Below are positions 31,009 to 44,498 of a DNA stretch of 64,000 nucleotides, one piece after another. The translations under genes were made by a program, and so were the position numbers. Numbering within the stretch: position 1 is the first letter of the stretch; every line of letters begins with the position of its first letter. The notes under the pieces were generated by a model, which had not been told where the DNA came from, did not search any database, and was given only the letters and a program-made list of their open reading frames with translations. Location of the stretch: contig NC_014306.1 of NCBI RefSeq assembly GCF_000196615.1, forward strand, positions 4,526,001 to 4,590,000. The letters run 5' to 3'. The DNA is from Erwinia billingiae Eb661. Lineage in GTDB: Bacteria > Pseudomonadota > Gammaproteobacteria > Enterobacterales > Enterobacteriaceae.

Positions 31009-32034
31009 ATGAAAAAAATGATGCTCTCCACTTTGGTTGCCGCTGCAGCGCTGTTTGCAGTTGCGAATCAGGCTCACGCCGGCACCACCCTGGATGCCAT
31101 TAAGAAGAAAGGTTTCATTCAATGCGGTATCAGTGATGGTCTGCCTGGCTTCTCGTTTGCAGACGCCAGTGGCAAATTTAGCGGTATCGATGTGGACGTA
31201 TGCCGTGCAGCAGCTGCCGCCGTGTTTGGCGATGCAACCAAAGTGAAATACACCCCATTGACTGCAAAAGAACGTTTCACTGCTCTGCAGTCTGGTGAAG
31301 TAGACATCCTGTCTCGTAACACAACCTGGACCTCTGCGCGCGATGGCGGCATGGGCTTCATTTTCGCTGGCGTAAACTATTATGACGGCATCGGCTTCCT
31401 GACCCACCAGAAAGCAGGGCTGAAGAGCGCGAAAGAGCTTGATGGCGCAACCGTTTGCATTCAGGCCGGTACAGATACTGAACTGAACGTGGCTGACTAC
31501 TTCAAAGCCAACAACATGCAGTACACCCCGGTAACCTTCGACCGTTCTGACGAATCAGCGAAAGCGCTGGATACCGGCCGTTGCGATACGCTGGCATCCG
31601 ACCAGTCTCAGCTGTATGCACTGCGTATCAAGCTGGGCAAACCAAACGAATTTATCGTGCTGCCAGAAGTGATCTCTAAAGAACCGCTGGGACCGGTTGT
31701 CCGTCGTGGCGATGATGACTGGTTCACCATCGTGAAATGGTCTCTGTACGCCATGCTGAATGCCGAAGAGATGGGCATCACTTCTGCAAATGTCGATCAG
31801 CTGGCCGCTAAACCCACCAACCCAGATATGGCTCACCTGCTGGGCTCAGAAGGTGATTTCGGCAAAGACCTGAAGCTTGATAACAAATGGGCTTACAACA
31901 TCGTTAAGCAGGTTGGTAACTATCAGGAAGTCTTTGACCGTAACGTCGGTAAAGACAGCCAGTTGAAAATTGCCCGTGGCCAGAACGCCCTCTGGAACAA
32001 AGGCGGCATCCAGTACGCACCACCAGTACGTTAA
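31009..32034 (+). CDS. aapJ: General L-amino acid ABC transporter, periplasmic binding protein
   Basis: 341 residues with a Sec signal peptide (MKKMMLSTLVAAAALFAVANQAHA, cleavage after residue 24). Family 3 solute-binding protein of the AapJ/BztA/YhdW type for polar or general L-amino acids (glutamate, glutamine, aspartate, asparagine); these are longer than typical family 3 proteins, and two Cys pairs are visible (in IQCGIS and DVCRAA; VCIQAG and GRCDTL). First gene of aapJQMP, equivalent to yhdWXYZ, which also precedes rrnD in E. coli. The frame here is intact. A hairpin follows before the permease genes. Confidence 0.93.
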   Translation: MKKMMLSTLVAAAALFAVANQAHAGTTLDAIKKKGFIQCGISDGLPGFSFADASGKFSGIDVDVCRAAAAAVFGDATKVKYTPLTAKERFTALQSGEVDILSRNTTWTSARDGGMGFIFAGVNYYDGIGFLTHQKAGLKSAKELDGATVCIQAGTDTELNVADYFKANNMQYTPVTFDRSDESAKALDTGRCDTLASDQSQLYALRIKLGKPNEFIVLPEVISKEPLGPVVRRGDDDWFTIVKWSLYAMLNAEEMGITSANVDQLAAKPTNPDMAHLLGSEGDFGKDLKLDNKWAYNIVKQVGNYQEVFDRNVGKDSQLKIARGQNALWNKGGIQYAPPVR

Positions 32035-32050
32035 TTCCCACCGTTTACAG

Positions 32051-32070
32051 GGCACCGGCTTGCCGGTGCC
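32051..32070 (+). promoter_or_regulatory. Intercistronic hairpin after the binding-protein gene
   Basis: GGCACCGG-CTTG-CCGGTGCC, a perfect 8-bp GC stem with a 4-nt loop, between aapJ and aapQ, followed by TTAG without a T-run. Such hairpins after binding-protein genes protect the upstream mRNA from 3' exonucleases and give an excess of binding protein over permease. Confidence 0.65.
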
Positions 32071-32102
32071 TTAGTCAGAATTTTCGTCACTGAGGTTTCA
32101 AC

Positions 32103-33281
32103 ATGTCTCAACGCCCAACCGTAAAAAGGGATTTTTCATTCAGTAATCCTGCGGTGCGCGCCTGGCTGTACCAGATCATTGCGATTGTCGTTGTTCTGGG
32201 TGTGGCGGGGTATCTGGTTCACAATACCGTCATTAACCTCGCAAGCCGCGGCATTACCTCCGGTTTTGGTTTCCTGGAACGTAGCGCTGGCTTTGGTATC
32301 GTTCAACATCTGATCGATTACAGCGAAGGTGATACCTATGCCCGGGTGTTTCTCGTTGGCTTAACCAACACTTTGCTGGTCTCTGCTCTTTGTATTGTCT
32401 TTGCCTCGCTCCTCGGCTTCTTTATTGGCCTTTCACGCTTATCCGACAACTGGCTGCTGCGGAAAATCTCGACGATCTATATCGAGACCTTCCGTAATAT
32501 CCCGCCATTGTTGCAGATCTTCTTTTGGTACTTTGCCGTCTTACGCAACCTTCCGGGACCGCGTCAGGCAGCCAGTGCGTTTGATTTAGCCTTTGTCAGT
32601 AATCGGGGTCTCTATATTCCATGGCCACAGTACGCAGTGGGTACCTGGCCGTTTGTCATTGCGCTGTTGGTGGCGGTAGCAGGCACTGTTGCTCTGTTCC
32701 GCTACAACCGCACCTATCAGTTGAAAACCGGGCAGCTTCGCCGTACCTGGCCTGCCAGCGTGGCGATGGTGATTATCTTCCCGGTTATTGCGCATCTGAC
32801 GTTTGGTGCCGCTATGCACTGGGACATTCCTCAACTTCGCGGCTTTAACTTCCGTGGCGGGTTTGCCCTGATCCCTGAGCTGGCAGCCTTAACGCTGGCC
32901 CTGTCGATCTATACCTCAACCTTTATCGCTGAAGTTATCCGCTCCGGCATCCAGTCCGTACCGTATGGTCAGCACGAAGCGGCACGTTCACTGGGGATAC
33001 CGAATCCGGTTACGCTGCGCCAGGTCATCATTCCTCAGGCCATGCGCGTGATAATCCCGCCATTGACCAGCCAGTATCTGAATATCGTGAAAAACTCCTC
33101 GCTCGCCGCAGCGATTGGCTATCCCGATATGGTTTCGCTGTTTGCAGGAACGGTGTTGAATCAGACTGGCCAGGCTATCGAGACTATCGCCATCACCATG
33201 GGTGTCTACCTGGTCATCAGCCTGCTGATTTCGCTGTTAATGAACATCTATAACCGCAAAATCCGCCTGATTGAGCGTTAA
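32103..33281 (+). CDS. aapQ: General L-amino acid ABC transporter, permease 1
   Basis: 392 residues, AapQ/BztB/YhdX family of the HisMQ permease superfamily but longer, because of an insertion with extra membrane segments and a periplasmic loop (about 150-260). N-terminal helix AIVVVLGVAGYLV; the EAA loop that contacts the ATPase is near residues 285-315 (GQHEAARSLGIPNPVTLRQVIIPQAMRV). It pairs with AapM to form the channel. 15 bp before aapM. Confidence 0.93.
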   Translation: MSQRPTVKRDFSFSNPAVRAWLYQIIAIVVVLGVAGYLVHNTVINLASRGITSGFGFLERSAGFGIVQHLIDYSEGDTYARVFLVGLTNTLLVSALCIVFASLLGFFIGLSRLSDNWLLRKISTIYIETFRNIPPLLQIFFWYFAVLRNLPGPRQAASAFDLAFVSNRGLYIPWPQYAVGTWPFVIALLVAVAGTVALFRYNRTYQLKTGQLRRTWPASVAMVIIFPVIAHLTFGAAMHWDIPQLRGFNFRGGFALIPELAALTLALSIYTSTFIAEVIRSGIQSVPYGQHEAARSLGIPNPVTLRQVIIPQAMRVIIPPLTSQYLNIVKNSSLAAAIGYPDMVSLFAGTVLNQTGQAIETIAITMGVYLVISLLISLLMNIYNRKIRLIER

Positions 33282-33296
33282 GAGAACGGGATCAAT

Positions 33297-34397
33297 ATGA
33301 CTTTAGCTACTCACGAAACCCCGCCCGTCCCGACGAATGCTTTTTCCCGCACCGTTAGTTGGGCAAGAAAAAATCTGTTCTCCAGCTGGGGAAACTCTCT
33401 GCTGACCCTGTTTTGCATTTGGGTTATCTGGACGGTGATCCCGCCGGCGCTTAACTGGCTGGTCTTCCAGGCTAACTGGATTGGTACCACCCGCGCAGAC
33501 TGTACTAAGGATGGCGCTTGCTGGGTGTTTATCCATGCCCGCTTTGGCCAGTTTATGTATGGGTTATATCCGCATGAACTGCGCTGGCGTATCAACCTGG
33601 CGCTGGTGATTGGCCTGCTTTCAATTCTGCCGATGTTCCTCAAAAGCATGCCGCGCCGTGGCCTGTACATCGCCGTTTGGGCGGTGGTTTATCCGATTGC
33701 TGTCTGGGTGCTGCTGTATGGCGGTTTCTTTGGACTTGAGCGGGTAGAGACGCGTCAGTGGGGCGGATTAACGCTGACGCTGATTATTGCCTCCATCGGC
33801 ATCGCCGGTGCCCTGCCGTTGGGGATTTTACTGGCTCTGGCAAGACGTTCCTCGATGCCGGTAGTGCGTGCCCTTTCAGTCATTTTTATCGAATTTTGGC
33901 GCGGCGTGCCGCTGATCACCGTGTTGTTTATGTCTTCGGTGATGCTGCCGCTGTTTATGTCAGAGGGCAACAGCATTGATAAGCTGATCCGTGCGCTGGT
34001 CGGCGTGATCCTGTTCCAGTCAGCGTATGTTGCAGAAGTGGTTCGTGGTGGATTACAGGCGCTACCAAAAGGCCAGACTGAAGCCGCAGAGTCACTGGCG
34101 CTGGGCTACTGGAAGACACAGGGTCTGGTGATCCTGCCGCAGGCGTTAAAACTGGTGATCCCGGGTCTGGTGAACACCATCATTGCCCTGTTCAAAGATA
34201 CCAGCCTGGTGATTATCATCGGTCTGTTTGACCTGTTCAGTAGCGTACAGCAAGCGACCGTCGACCCCGCGTGGTTGGGGATGTCGACTGAAGGCTATGT
34301 CTTTGCTGCACTGGTCTACTGGATTTTCTGTTTTAGCATGTCGCGCTATAGCCAGTATCTGGAGAAGCGTTTTCACACCGGGCGTACACCGCACTGA
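33297..34397 (+). CDS. aapM: General L-amino acid ABC transporter, permease 2
   Basis: 366 residues, AapM/BztC/YhdY type. Several membrane helices, a periplasmic insertion (about 60-95, with [14 protein letters not shown], two cysteines that could pair), and the EAA loop [32 protein letters not shown] (about 257-288). Stop codon 8 bp before aapP. Confidence 0.93.
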   Translation: MTLATHETPPVPTNAFSRTVSWARKNLFSSWGNSLLTLFCIWVIWTVIPPALNWLVFQANWIGTTRADCTKDGACWVFIHARFGQFMYGLYPHELRWRINLALVIGLLSILPMFLKSMPRRGLYIAVWAVVYPIAVWVLLYGGFFGLERVETRQWGGLTLTLIIASIGIAGALPLGILLALARRSSMPVVRALSVIFIEFWRGVPLITVLFMSSVMLPLFMSEGNSIDKLIRALVGVILFQSAYVAEVVRGGLQALPKGQTEAAESLALGYWKTQGLVILPQALKLVIPGLVNTIIALFKDTSLVIIIGLFDLFSSVQQATVDPAWLGMSTEGYVFAALVYWIFCFSMSRYSQYLEKRFHTGRTPH

Positions 34398-34405
34398 GGC
34401 TTAAA

Positions 34406-35167
34406 ATGACCCAACCTATGAAACAATCCGACGACGCGATGATGATTACGCTCGAAAACGTGAACAAATGGTACGGCCAGTTTCACGTACTGAAAGATAT
34501 CAACCTGCACGTTAAGCCGCGCGAGCGCATCGTGCTTTGCGGCCCTTCGGGTTCCGGTAAATCAACGACCATTCGTTGTATTAACCATCTCGAAGAGCAT
34601 CAGCAGGGACGTATTGTGGTTGATGGTATTCATCTCAATGACGATCTCCGCAATATTGAACGTGTGCGGACAGAAGTGGGGATGGTATTCCAACACTTTA
34701 ATCTGTTCCCGCATCTGACTGTTTTGCAGAACTGCACGCTGGCGCCGATTTGGGTGCGTAAAACGCCGAAGAAAGAAGCTGAGGCACTGGCCATGCACTA
34801 TCTGGAACGTGTTCGCATTTCAGAGCACGCCCATAAGTTTCCTGGACAGCTTTCCGGTGGGCAGCAGCAGCGCGTGGCGATCGCACGATCGCTGTGTATG
34901 AAACCGAAAATCATGCTGTTTGATGAACCGACATCGGCACTGGATCCAGAGATGGTGAAAGAGGTGCTGGATACCATGATTGGTCTGGCTGAAGATGGTA
35001 TGACAATGTTGTGTGTCACGCACGAGATGGGCTTTGCCCGTACCGTGGCTGACAGGGTGATCTTTATGGATCGTGGTGAGATCGTTGAGCAAGCGCCACC
35101 GCAAGAGTTCTTCTCCAATCCGAAGTCAGAACGTACCCGCGCGTTTCTTTCTCAGGTTATTCATTGA
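34406..35167 (+). CDS. aapP: General L-amino acid ABC transporter, ATPase
   Basis: 253 residues. Walker [10 protein letters not shown] (about residues 48-56), Q-loop [12 protein letters not shown], signature [13 protein letters not shown], Walker [14 protein letters not shown], and switch His in [10 protein letters not shown]. The architecture is that of GlnQ/HisP/YhdZ amino-acid importers. It is the last gene of aapJQMP; the intrinsic terminator begins 34 bp after the stop. Confidence 0.95.
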   Translation: MTQPMKQSDDAMMITLENVNKWYGQFHVLKDINLHVKPRERIVLCGPSGSGKSTTIRCINHLEEHQQGRIVVDGIHLNDDLRNIERVRTEVGMVFQHFNLFPHLTVLQNCTLAPIWVRKTPKKEAEALAMHYLERVRISEHAHKFPGQLSGGQQQRVAIARSLCMKPKIMLFDEPTSALDPEMVKEVLDTMIGLAEDGMTMLCVTHEMGFARTVADRVIFMDRGEIVEQAPPQEFFSNPKSERTRAFLSQVIH

Positions 35168-35201
35168 GTTAAGCACTGTTAAGTAGCCAACTGTATTAAA
35201 C

Positions 35202-35227
35202 GCCCTGCCGACAGGCAGGGCTTTTTT
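35202..35227 (+). terminator. Terminator of aapJQMP
   Basis: Perfect 8-bp stem GCCCTGCC/GGCAGGGC with GACA loop followed by six T's. Confidence 0.92.
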
Positions 35228-35294
35228 ATGCCCGCAGTGAGGGTATGGCCTATCAGGTAGGTGATTAGCATTGAGGGCGTGAGACGATTCTGGG

Positions 35295-35349
35295 TCCAGT
35301 GATAACTGGATTAAATATGGCGTCGTGCGGCAGCACGGCGTCTTTTTTT
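35295..35349 (+). terminator. Second plus-strand terminator with a preceding hairpin
   Basis: Hairpin TCCAGT-GATA-ACTGGA (35295-35310), then GGCGTCGTGC-GGCA-GCACGGCGTC (35319-35342; 10 pairs including two wobbles) running into seven T's. On the plus strand this is a good intrinsic terminator. It lies about 120 bp beyond the aapP terminator and no gene lies between, so it is a back-up terminator shielding the rRNA operon, or the end of a short unrecognised RNA. The rest of 35350-35460 shows no gene. Confidence 0.7.
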
Positions 35350-35460
35350 GTCTGGTTTTTGGGGTGGTTTGGAATTTTAGTGACGGGTTTCGGCCGTTAT
35401 CAGGCGGGCCGGGGGAGTCCGGGAGCCGTTTTGAGGCGGGTTTTGCCTTCTCACGCACAC

Positions 35461-35490
35461 AAAAAAGCCCCATGCTTTCGCATGAGGCTT
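35461..35490 (-). terminator. Terminator of the rRNA operon
   Basis: On the minus strand AAGCCTCATGC-GAAA-GCATGGGGCTT followed by a T-run; typical rrn terminator with a GAAA tetraloop and one central mismatch, 13 bp after the 5S 3' end. Confidence 0.88.
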
Positions 35491-35503
35491 GTCTGCTTAA
35501 TTG

Positions 35504-35623
35504 ATGCCTGGCAGTTCCCTACTCTCGCATGGGGAGACCCCACACTACCATCGGCGCTACGGCGTTTCACTTCTGAGTTCGGCATGGGGTCAGGTGGGAC
35601 CACCGCGCTAAAGCCGCCAGGCA
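35504..35623 (-). rRNA. rrf: 5S ribosomal RNA
   Basis: 120 nt, from TGCCTGGCGGC at 35623 to the complementary CTGCCAGGCAT at 35504, the closing stem of enterobacterial 5S rRNA. The sequence is close to the E. coli 5S. It is the last gene of the operon; no second 5S or tRNA gene follows, unlike E. coli rrnD, which has thrV and rrfF. Confidence 0.97.
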
Positions 35624-35727
35624 AATTCTGTTATTCACGCCGCCATAGGGCCGCGCAAATTTATCCGGTTCAAGCTGAAAATATCGTTCGTGTCTCTCAG
35701 ACACCACCAGAACGCTTCTGGTGTTGT

Positions 35728-38635
<2,908 letters not shown>

Positions 38636-38767
38636 TCACAACCCACAAGCGTCCCGAAAGACACATGCTGTTGTAAGCATTTGAGAGACTCGAACATATC
38701 GTATGATTTCATTCTTATTACGGAGAATGAAAACGACATGTCGTTTCAATTTTCAGCTTGTTCCGGA

Positions 38768-38780
38768 TTGTTAAAGAGCA
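38768..38780 (-). promoter_or_regulatory. boxA antitermination element before 23S
   Basis: Minus strand TGCTCTTTAACAA, the rrn boxA bound by NusB-S10 and the Nus/SuhB complex, in the tRNA-23S spacer. Confidence 0.85.
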
Positions 38781-38837
38781 TAATACTTCGCAGCACACCG
38801 TTGCCGGTACGCTCTGAAGTATTGTCAGAAAACTGCA

Positions 38838-38913
38838 TGGTGGAGCTAAGCGGGATCGAACCGCTGACCTCCTGCGTGCAAGGCAGGCGCTCTCCCAGCT
38901 GAGCTATAGCCCC
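38838..38913 (-). tRNA. alaT-like: tRNA-Ala (UGC)
   Basis: 76 nt from GGGGCTATAGCTCAGCTGGG to the encoded CCA. Anticodon loop CTTGCAC gives UGC; the T loop GGTTCGATCCC is canonical. Second tRNA of the 16S-23S spacer. Confidence 0.98.
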
Positions 38914-39068
38914 ATACAGTTACTGCAGAGACCATCTACTACCACTCAACGTGAGTTCATCAGCCACCGTCAGGCGACAAATGTTAATTTTTGCTCAGGC
39001 AAGGCATGTTTTCGCGCCGCATAGTTCACTATGCAAGCCGGAAACATAACGCAGCATGAGTGAAAATT

Positions 39069-39145
<77 letters not shown>

Positions 39146-39174
39146 GTAGAGGTTTTTTCTGCTCGTTACTTTTC

Positions 39175-39199
39175 TATCAGACAATCTGTTGTGGACACT
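39175..39199 (-). other. 16S processing stem, 3' strand
   Basis: This 25-nt segment in the 16S trailer is complementary, with one or two bulges, to the 16S leader at 40889-40912 (shared core CAGACAATCTG). The two would pair in the precursor RNA as the RNase III processing stem that brackets 16S rRNA. Confidence 0.75.
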
Positions 39200-39220
39200 A
39201 CGCGGGAGAGTATCTTCAGG

Positions 39221-40761
<1,541 letters not shown>

Positions 40762-40888
40762 AAAGTTCGATTTGCTGAAACAAGTTCAGCGGTGCTCAAG
40801 TGTAAAACGTCATAATGAATTTCATTATGTGTTCACTCTTAAGGCTTGATATTTTTTTGCGCCTTGCGGCGCTGATATCAATCCTGCG

Positions 40889-40912
40889 AGTGCCCACACA
40901 GATTGTCTGATA
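40889..40912 (-). other. 16S processing stem, 5' strand
   Basis: Leader strand complementary to the trailer segment at 39175-39199; RNase III site in the primary rRNA transcript. Confidence 0.75.
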
Positions 40913-40914
40913 AA

Positions 40915-40926
40915 TTGTTAAAGAGC
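40915..40926 (-). promoter_or_regulatory. boxA antitermination element in the 16S leader
   Basis: Minus strand GCTCTTTAACAA, about 155 bp before 16S and just upstream of the processing stem; same core as the boxA before 23S. Confidence 0.88.
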
Positions 40927-40966
40927 GTTGCGGTAAGCGCCTTGGCGCCTTACTGCGAGGTGGCGT

Positions 40967-40994
40967 ATATTACGCTTTCCTCCTTCAGAGTCAA
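40967..40994 (-). promoter_or_regulatory. rRNA promoter P2
   Basis: Minus strand TTGACT (40994-40989), 16 bp, TAATAT (40972-40967). Position about 210 bp before 16S and 120 bp after P1 is normal for rrn P2. Confidence 0.85.
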
Positions 40995-41086
40995 CTTCTT
41001 TTTGGGAAGTTTTTCTCTGGCGATTCAGCTTCCTGAACCTCTGACCCGGTGACTCGTAAGTCGTTGTTCCGTGTCAGTGGATGCGC

Positions 41087-41114
41087 ATTATAGGGATCCC
41101 ATTTCAGAGCACAA
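41087..41114 (-). promoter_or_regulatory. rRNA promoter P1
   Basis: Minus strand TTGTGC (41114-41109), 16 bp, TATAAT (41092-41087), then the GC-rich discriminator GCGC. Upstream A/T tracts (41115-41140) fit an UP element. All are hallmarks of the growth-rate- and ppGpp-regulated rrn P1. Further upstream (to 41271) Fis sites are expected but I cannot place them; this stretch holds no gene. Confidence 0.92.
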
Positions 41115-41271
41115 GGCTTTTTTCGATCTTTCTATTTGGTTGCTGGATTTTCACGCTTTCCGCTGAGATCTCAGACGATCCGCACAAAATTACCGCAAAA
41201 TAATCGACAGTTATTGATCGGTAAACCCCTGCCGCACTACCCTTCAGGGATCCTATTGCAGAGAGGTAGTT

Positions 41272-41826
41272 ATGTCAGGGAACCTAAGATCGTTTAAAAA
41301 CACCCGCCCGCAGCTCGGCCAGCGCGTAATGGTCGATGCTTCAAGCGTGGTGGTAGGCGAAGTGGACTTGCAGGACGATGTCAGTATCTGGCCACTGGTT
41401 GCCATCCGCGGAGATGTGAACCGTGTCGTGATCGGCAAACGCAGCAATATTCAGGACGGCAGTGTTTTGCACGTTACCCATAAGTCTTCTTATAACCCTG
41501 AAGGCAATCCGCTGATCGTCGGGGAAGATGTCACCGTTGGCCATAAAGCCATGTTGCATGGCTGCACCATTGGCAATCGGGTATTGGTAGGAATGGGATC
41601 TATTCTGCTGGATGGGGTAATAGTAGAAGACGATGTGATGATTGGGGCCGGAAGCCTGGTCCCTCCGGGTAAACGTCTGGTGAGTGGCTACCTTTATTTA
41701 GGAAGTCCGGTAAGGCAAGCTCGCAAACTGACAGAAGCTGAGGTGGCGGGCCTTCTCTACTCATCGAATAATTATGTCGGCTGGAAAGATGACTACCTTG
41801 CTCAGGAAAGCCAGACCCAACCCTGA
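41272..41826 (+). CDS. yrdA: Gamma-carbonic-anhydrase-like protein YrdA
   Basis: 184 residues, left-handed beta-helix hexapeptide-repeat protein of the gamma carbonic anhydrase family. Repeats such as VGEVDLQDDVSIWPLVAIRGDVN and IGKRSNIQDGSVLHVTH run from about residue 15 to 140. Zinc-ligand histidines are visible at HVTHK and in TVGHKAMLHGCTIG. Activity of E. coli YrdA is uncertain. It is divergent from the rRNA operon, and its last 25 bp overlap the 3' end of convergent yrdB. Confidence 0.95.
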   Translation: MSGNLRSFKNTRPQLGQRVMVDASSVVVGEVDLQDDVSIWPLVAIRGDVNRVVIGKRSNIQDGSVLHVTHKSSYNPEGNPLIVGEDVTVGHKAMLHGCTIGNRVLVGMGSILLDGVIVEDDVMIGAGSLVPPGKRLVSGYLYLGSPVRQARKLTEAEVAGLLYSSNNYVGWKDDYLAQESQTQP

Positions 41827-42053
41827 TCGTTTTCTTGCGCGTCTTTAATAGAGGCTTCCGCTTCATCTTCCAGATCCCAACGATGGGCAAGGAAACACGG
41901 CACTATTGCCAGCTCATTACCGTAGCGGCGAACCATCGTTTCGCCGCTGATCGCACAGGTAAGCAGGAAGCCATTCACCAGGGCTGGAAAACAAACCGCC
42001 TTTTCTGTCTCGTCCCACCATTCCCTGTCGGGAAACTGGATAGCCTGATTCAC
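41802..42053 (-). CDS. yrdB: DUF1488 protein YrdB
   Basis: 83 residues (E. coli YrdB 85), starting at a GTG that overlaps the aroE TGA (GTGA), so translation is coupled to aroE. Conserved features: [29 protein letters not shown] and the end QGWVWL. A longer open frame continues upstream within aroE but has no support. Function unknown. The stop lies inside the convergent yrdA, a 25-bp tail-to-tail overlap. Confidence 0.9.
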   Translation of the reverse strand: MNQAIQFPDREWWDETEKAVCFPALVNGFLLTCAISGETMVRRYGNELAIVPCFLAHRWDLEDEAEASIKDAQENDQGWVWLS

Positions 42054-42868
42054 GCGCTGAGTTCTGCCTTTAATACCGCAATGACCGGAGTAATATCGGG
42101 TAGCTTGCCGTGCCATAAAAAGAATGAGTGAGCCGCTTGCCCCACCAGCATTCCCAAACCATCTGCCATAGCCACAGCTCCATGCTGCTGGCACCAGTTC
42201 AGAAAAGGTGTCGTCGTAGCCAGGTAGAACATATCGTAACAACGGGTTTTTTCAGTGATCAGTGATGATGGCAATGCCGGAATATCCCCACCAATCCCGC
42301 TGGATGTGGCATTGATGATCAAATCAAAGTGTTCGCCATCAAGTTGATCCATCGCTTTCGCCTGAATACCACCAGCGTGTTGGAATACTTCGGCGAGGAT
42401 CTGCGCTTTAGATACCGTGCGGTTGGTGATGGTCAGTGAACAGCCAAACGACAATAAAGGAAGGATCACGCCACGAGCGGCACCTCCAGCACCTACTAAC
42501 AGAATACGATCGCCCGGTTTGATCAGATTCAGTCGTTCCAGATCCGTCAGCAAACCAATGCCGTCGGTGTTGTCACCTAACAAACGGCCATCCTCCTGTT
42601 TTTTCACCGTGTTGACGGCACCGGCCAGAGAAGCACGTTCGGTCAACTCATCGGCTCTCTCGTAAGCCTGCTCCTTGAATGGCAAGGTAACGTTGGCTCC
42701 TTTGCCGCCCTGCGCCATAAACTCTGATAAGGAAGCAATGAACTCATCAACAGGCGCACAGATGCGACCATAAACATGAGAGATGCCGGTCTGCTCAGCA
42801 AAAAGCTGGTGAATACGCGGTGATTTGCTGTGATTGATCGGATTTCCGAAAACGGCAAAGGTGTGCAT
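42050..42868 (-). CDS. aroE: Shikimate dehydrogenase
   Basis: 272 residues (E. coli 272). It reduces 3-dehydroshikimate to shikimate with NADPH. N-terminal substrate domain with [12 protein letters not shown], catalytic Lys in [10 protein letters not shown] (about residue 65), the [12 protein letters not shown] block, the NADP-binding [13 protein letters not shown] (about 126-138) followed by NRTVSKA, and the C-terminal [12 protein letters not shown]. Cluster order dprA-smg-yrdD-tsaC-aroE-yrdB is as in E. coli. Confidence 0.97.
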   Translation of the reverse strand: MHTFAVFGNPINHSKSPRIHQLFAEQTGISHVYGRICAPVDEFIASLSEFMAQGGKGANVTLPFKEQAYERADELTERASLAGAVNTVKKQEDGRLLGDNTDGIGLLTDLERLNLIKPGDRILLVGAGGAARGVILPLLSFGCSLTITNRTVSKAQILAEVFQHAGGIQAKAMDQLDGEHFDLIINATSSGIGGDIPALPSSLITEKTRCYDMFYLATTTPFLNWCQQHGAVAMADGLGMLVGQAAHSFFLWHGKLPDITPVIAVLKAELSA

Positions 42869-42879
42869 CTTATTTCCTG

Positions 42880-43452
42880 TTATCCCTGACGAATGAGTTC
42901 GCCGGTTAAAACATCCCGAATCTCTGACGGATTCAGCCGACCGCCGGTATTTCCCAGAAAGACCGGGAAGTCAGATCCAAACTGCTGATGAACTTCAGCG
43001 GCAGTACGGCAGGGTTCAAGCCCGGTTAAATTCGCGCTGGTAGACACCAGCGGTTTACCAAAGCCCAAACAGAGACGCTGCACATCAGGATGGTCAGTGA
43101 CTCTGACTGCCAGAGAATCAAAACGGCCAGTCAGCCAGCGAGGAGTTGAGGTGCGCGAAGGCATCACCCAGGTAACCGGGCCCGGCCACGAGGCGAACAT
43201 CTTCTCTTTCTGCGCATCAGTAAGGCCGAGATCGTCGATGTAGGGCTGAAGCTGAGCATAATTTGCAGCGATAAGGATCAGCCCTTTCTCCACAGGCCGC
43301 TGCTTTAATGCCAACAAAGCCATTACCGCTGACTCACTGTCGGGATTGCACCCCAGGCCAAAAACAGCCTCGGTAGGATAGGCAATGACGGCATTTTGCC
43401 GAAGTTGGTGAATACAGGCTTCTACAGAACCTGGGACGGACTCATTCTTCAC
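42880..43452 (-). CDS. tsaC: Threonylcarbamoyl-AMP synthase TsaC
   Basis: 190 residues using the GTG at 43452, which has an AGGA site 7 nt upstream and gives the E. coli length; a further GTG at 43482 is also open. TsaC (YrdC/RimN) makes threonylcarbamoyl-AMP for t6A37 of ANN-decoding tRNAs. Motifs: [49 protein letters not shown] and [11 protein letters not shown]. The start overlaps the 3' end of yrdD by 11 bp. Confidence 0.94.
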   Translation of the reverse strand: MKNESVPGSVEACIHQLRQNAVIAYPTEAVFGLGCNPDSESAVMALLALKQRPVEKGLILIAANYAQLQPYIDDLGLTDAQKEKMFASWPGPVTWVMPSRTSTPRWLTGRFDSLAVRVTDHPDVQRLCLGFGKPLVSTSANLTGLEPCRTAAEVHQQFGSDFPVFLGNTGGRLNPSEIRDVLTGELIRQG

Positions 43453-43999
43453 TGCTGGTTCCTGATGTTGCCGGCTTACCACAGGCTTTGCTGGCGCAAT
43501 AACGCCGAAGACCGCGAGCCGTTTTTTTCTCTATTAAAAGCGGGAAATGACAAAACTCACATTCACCCTCGACTGGCGTGAAGTTCACCGCAAACTGGCA
43601 ATCTGGATAGCGTTCGCATGCGTGGAAGGTTTTGCCATAGCGTGACCGCCGCTGAACCAGCTTTCCTTGATTGCACTGAGGGCAGGCAAGCGTCGTGGCA
43701 TCGGGCTTATCGATAACTTCAGTATGTTCACATTCCGGGTAGCGGCTACAACCGACAAACATGCCGAATCGTCCCTGGCGTAAAACCAGTTCCGACTGAC
43801 ATTCAGGACAAAACTGTCCTTCCAGAACTTTAACTATGTTGCTATCTGCCTGACTTTTCAGGGGGCGAATGTAATCACACTCGGGATACTGCGAACAGCC
43901 GAGAAAAGCGCCGTGTTTGCCGGAGCGAATAACCAGTTCTGCCCCACATTGGGGGCAGGGTTCATTTTTTCGCACAGCGAAAAGCGCTGTTTTATTCAT
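43442..43999 (-). CDS. yrdD: Topoisomerase-type zinc-finger protein YrdD
   Basis: 185 residues (E. coli YrdD 180). It is composed of zinc ribbons like those of the topoisomerase I C-terminus: CPQCG...CSQYPEC (about 15-41), CPEC...CSRYPEC (64-90), CPQC...CERYPDC (106-132), and CEFC...CASKAC (about 146-172). No topoisomerase catalytic domain. It probably binds nucleic acid; role unknown. Located between smg and tsaC. Confidence 0.93.
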   Translation of the reverse strand: MNKTALFAVRKNEPCPQCGAELVIRSGKHGAFLGCSQYPECDYIRPLKSQADSNIVKVLEGQFCPECQSELVLRQGRFGMFVGCSRYPECEHTEVIDKPDATTLACPQCNQGKLVQRRSRYGKTFHACERYPDCQFAVNFTPVEGECEFCHFPLLIEKKTARGLRRYCASKACGKPATSGTSSEE

Positions 44000-44024
44000 A
44001 ACATTTCTTACACGAAGACGATCT

Positions 44025-44498
44025 TCAGTGCACTATTCCTTCGTTGACGTCGAAAAGAAGTTCTTCCATCTGTTGATAAGCGTTTTCACATCCTGGGATA
44101 TTAAACAGCACCATCAGCACCACCCATTTGAGATCTTCAAGATCAAACTCGATAGTATCGAGGGCCATAATACGTTCGATGACCATTTCCCGGGTTTCAA
44201 GATTCAGCACCTGAATTTGCTCCAGGAACAAAATAAAGCCCCGACAGTTAGCATCTAAACGCTGACTCTCTTCCTCGGTGTAGATACGCATAGACAGCGG
44301 ATCGGTAGCCAGCAGGATCGGAGCGACAAGTCCCTCCTGATAATCTGCGAGCTTTTCCAACCAGTTCAACGCATTATAAATATCTTCACGATGAAAACCG
44401 GCATCGGTTAAATCATCAGTCAATTTATCCTGATCAACGCGCATTTCTGCCTCGCTGTGGATATACGTTTCAAATAAGTACATTAGTACGTCGAACAT
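44025..44498 (-). CDS. smg: Smg family protein
   Basis: 157 residues (E. coli Smg 157), DUF494 family, acidic and helical, with [12 protein letters not shown] at the start and [12 protein letters not shown]. Function unknown; the gene always accompanies dprA. Its start overlaps the dprA 3' end by 29 bp, so the two are translationally coupled. Despite the name, no ATPase or methylase motif is visible. Confidence 0.94.
   Translation of the reverse strand: MFDVLMYLFETYIHSEAEMRVDQDKLTDDLTDAGFHREDIYNALNWLEKLADYQEGLVAPILLATDPLSMRIYTEEESQRLDANCRGFILFLEQIQVLNLETREMVIERIMALDTIEFDLEDLKWVVLMVLFNIPGCENAYQQMEELLFDVNEGIVH

Noticed and set aside
42054..42242. N-terminal extension of yrdB into aroE
   Set aside because: The extension is an out-of-frame reading of the aroE C-terminus; the GTG overlapping the aroE stop matches the family start.
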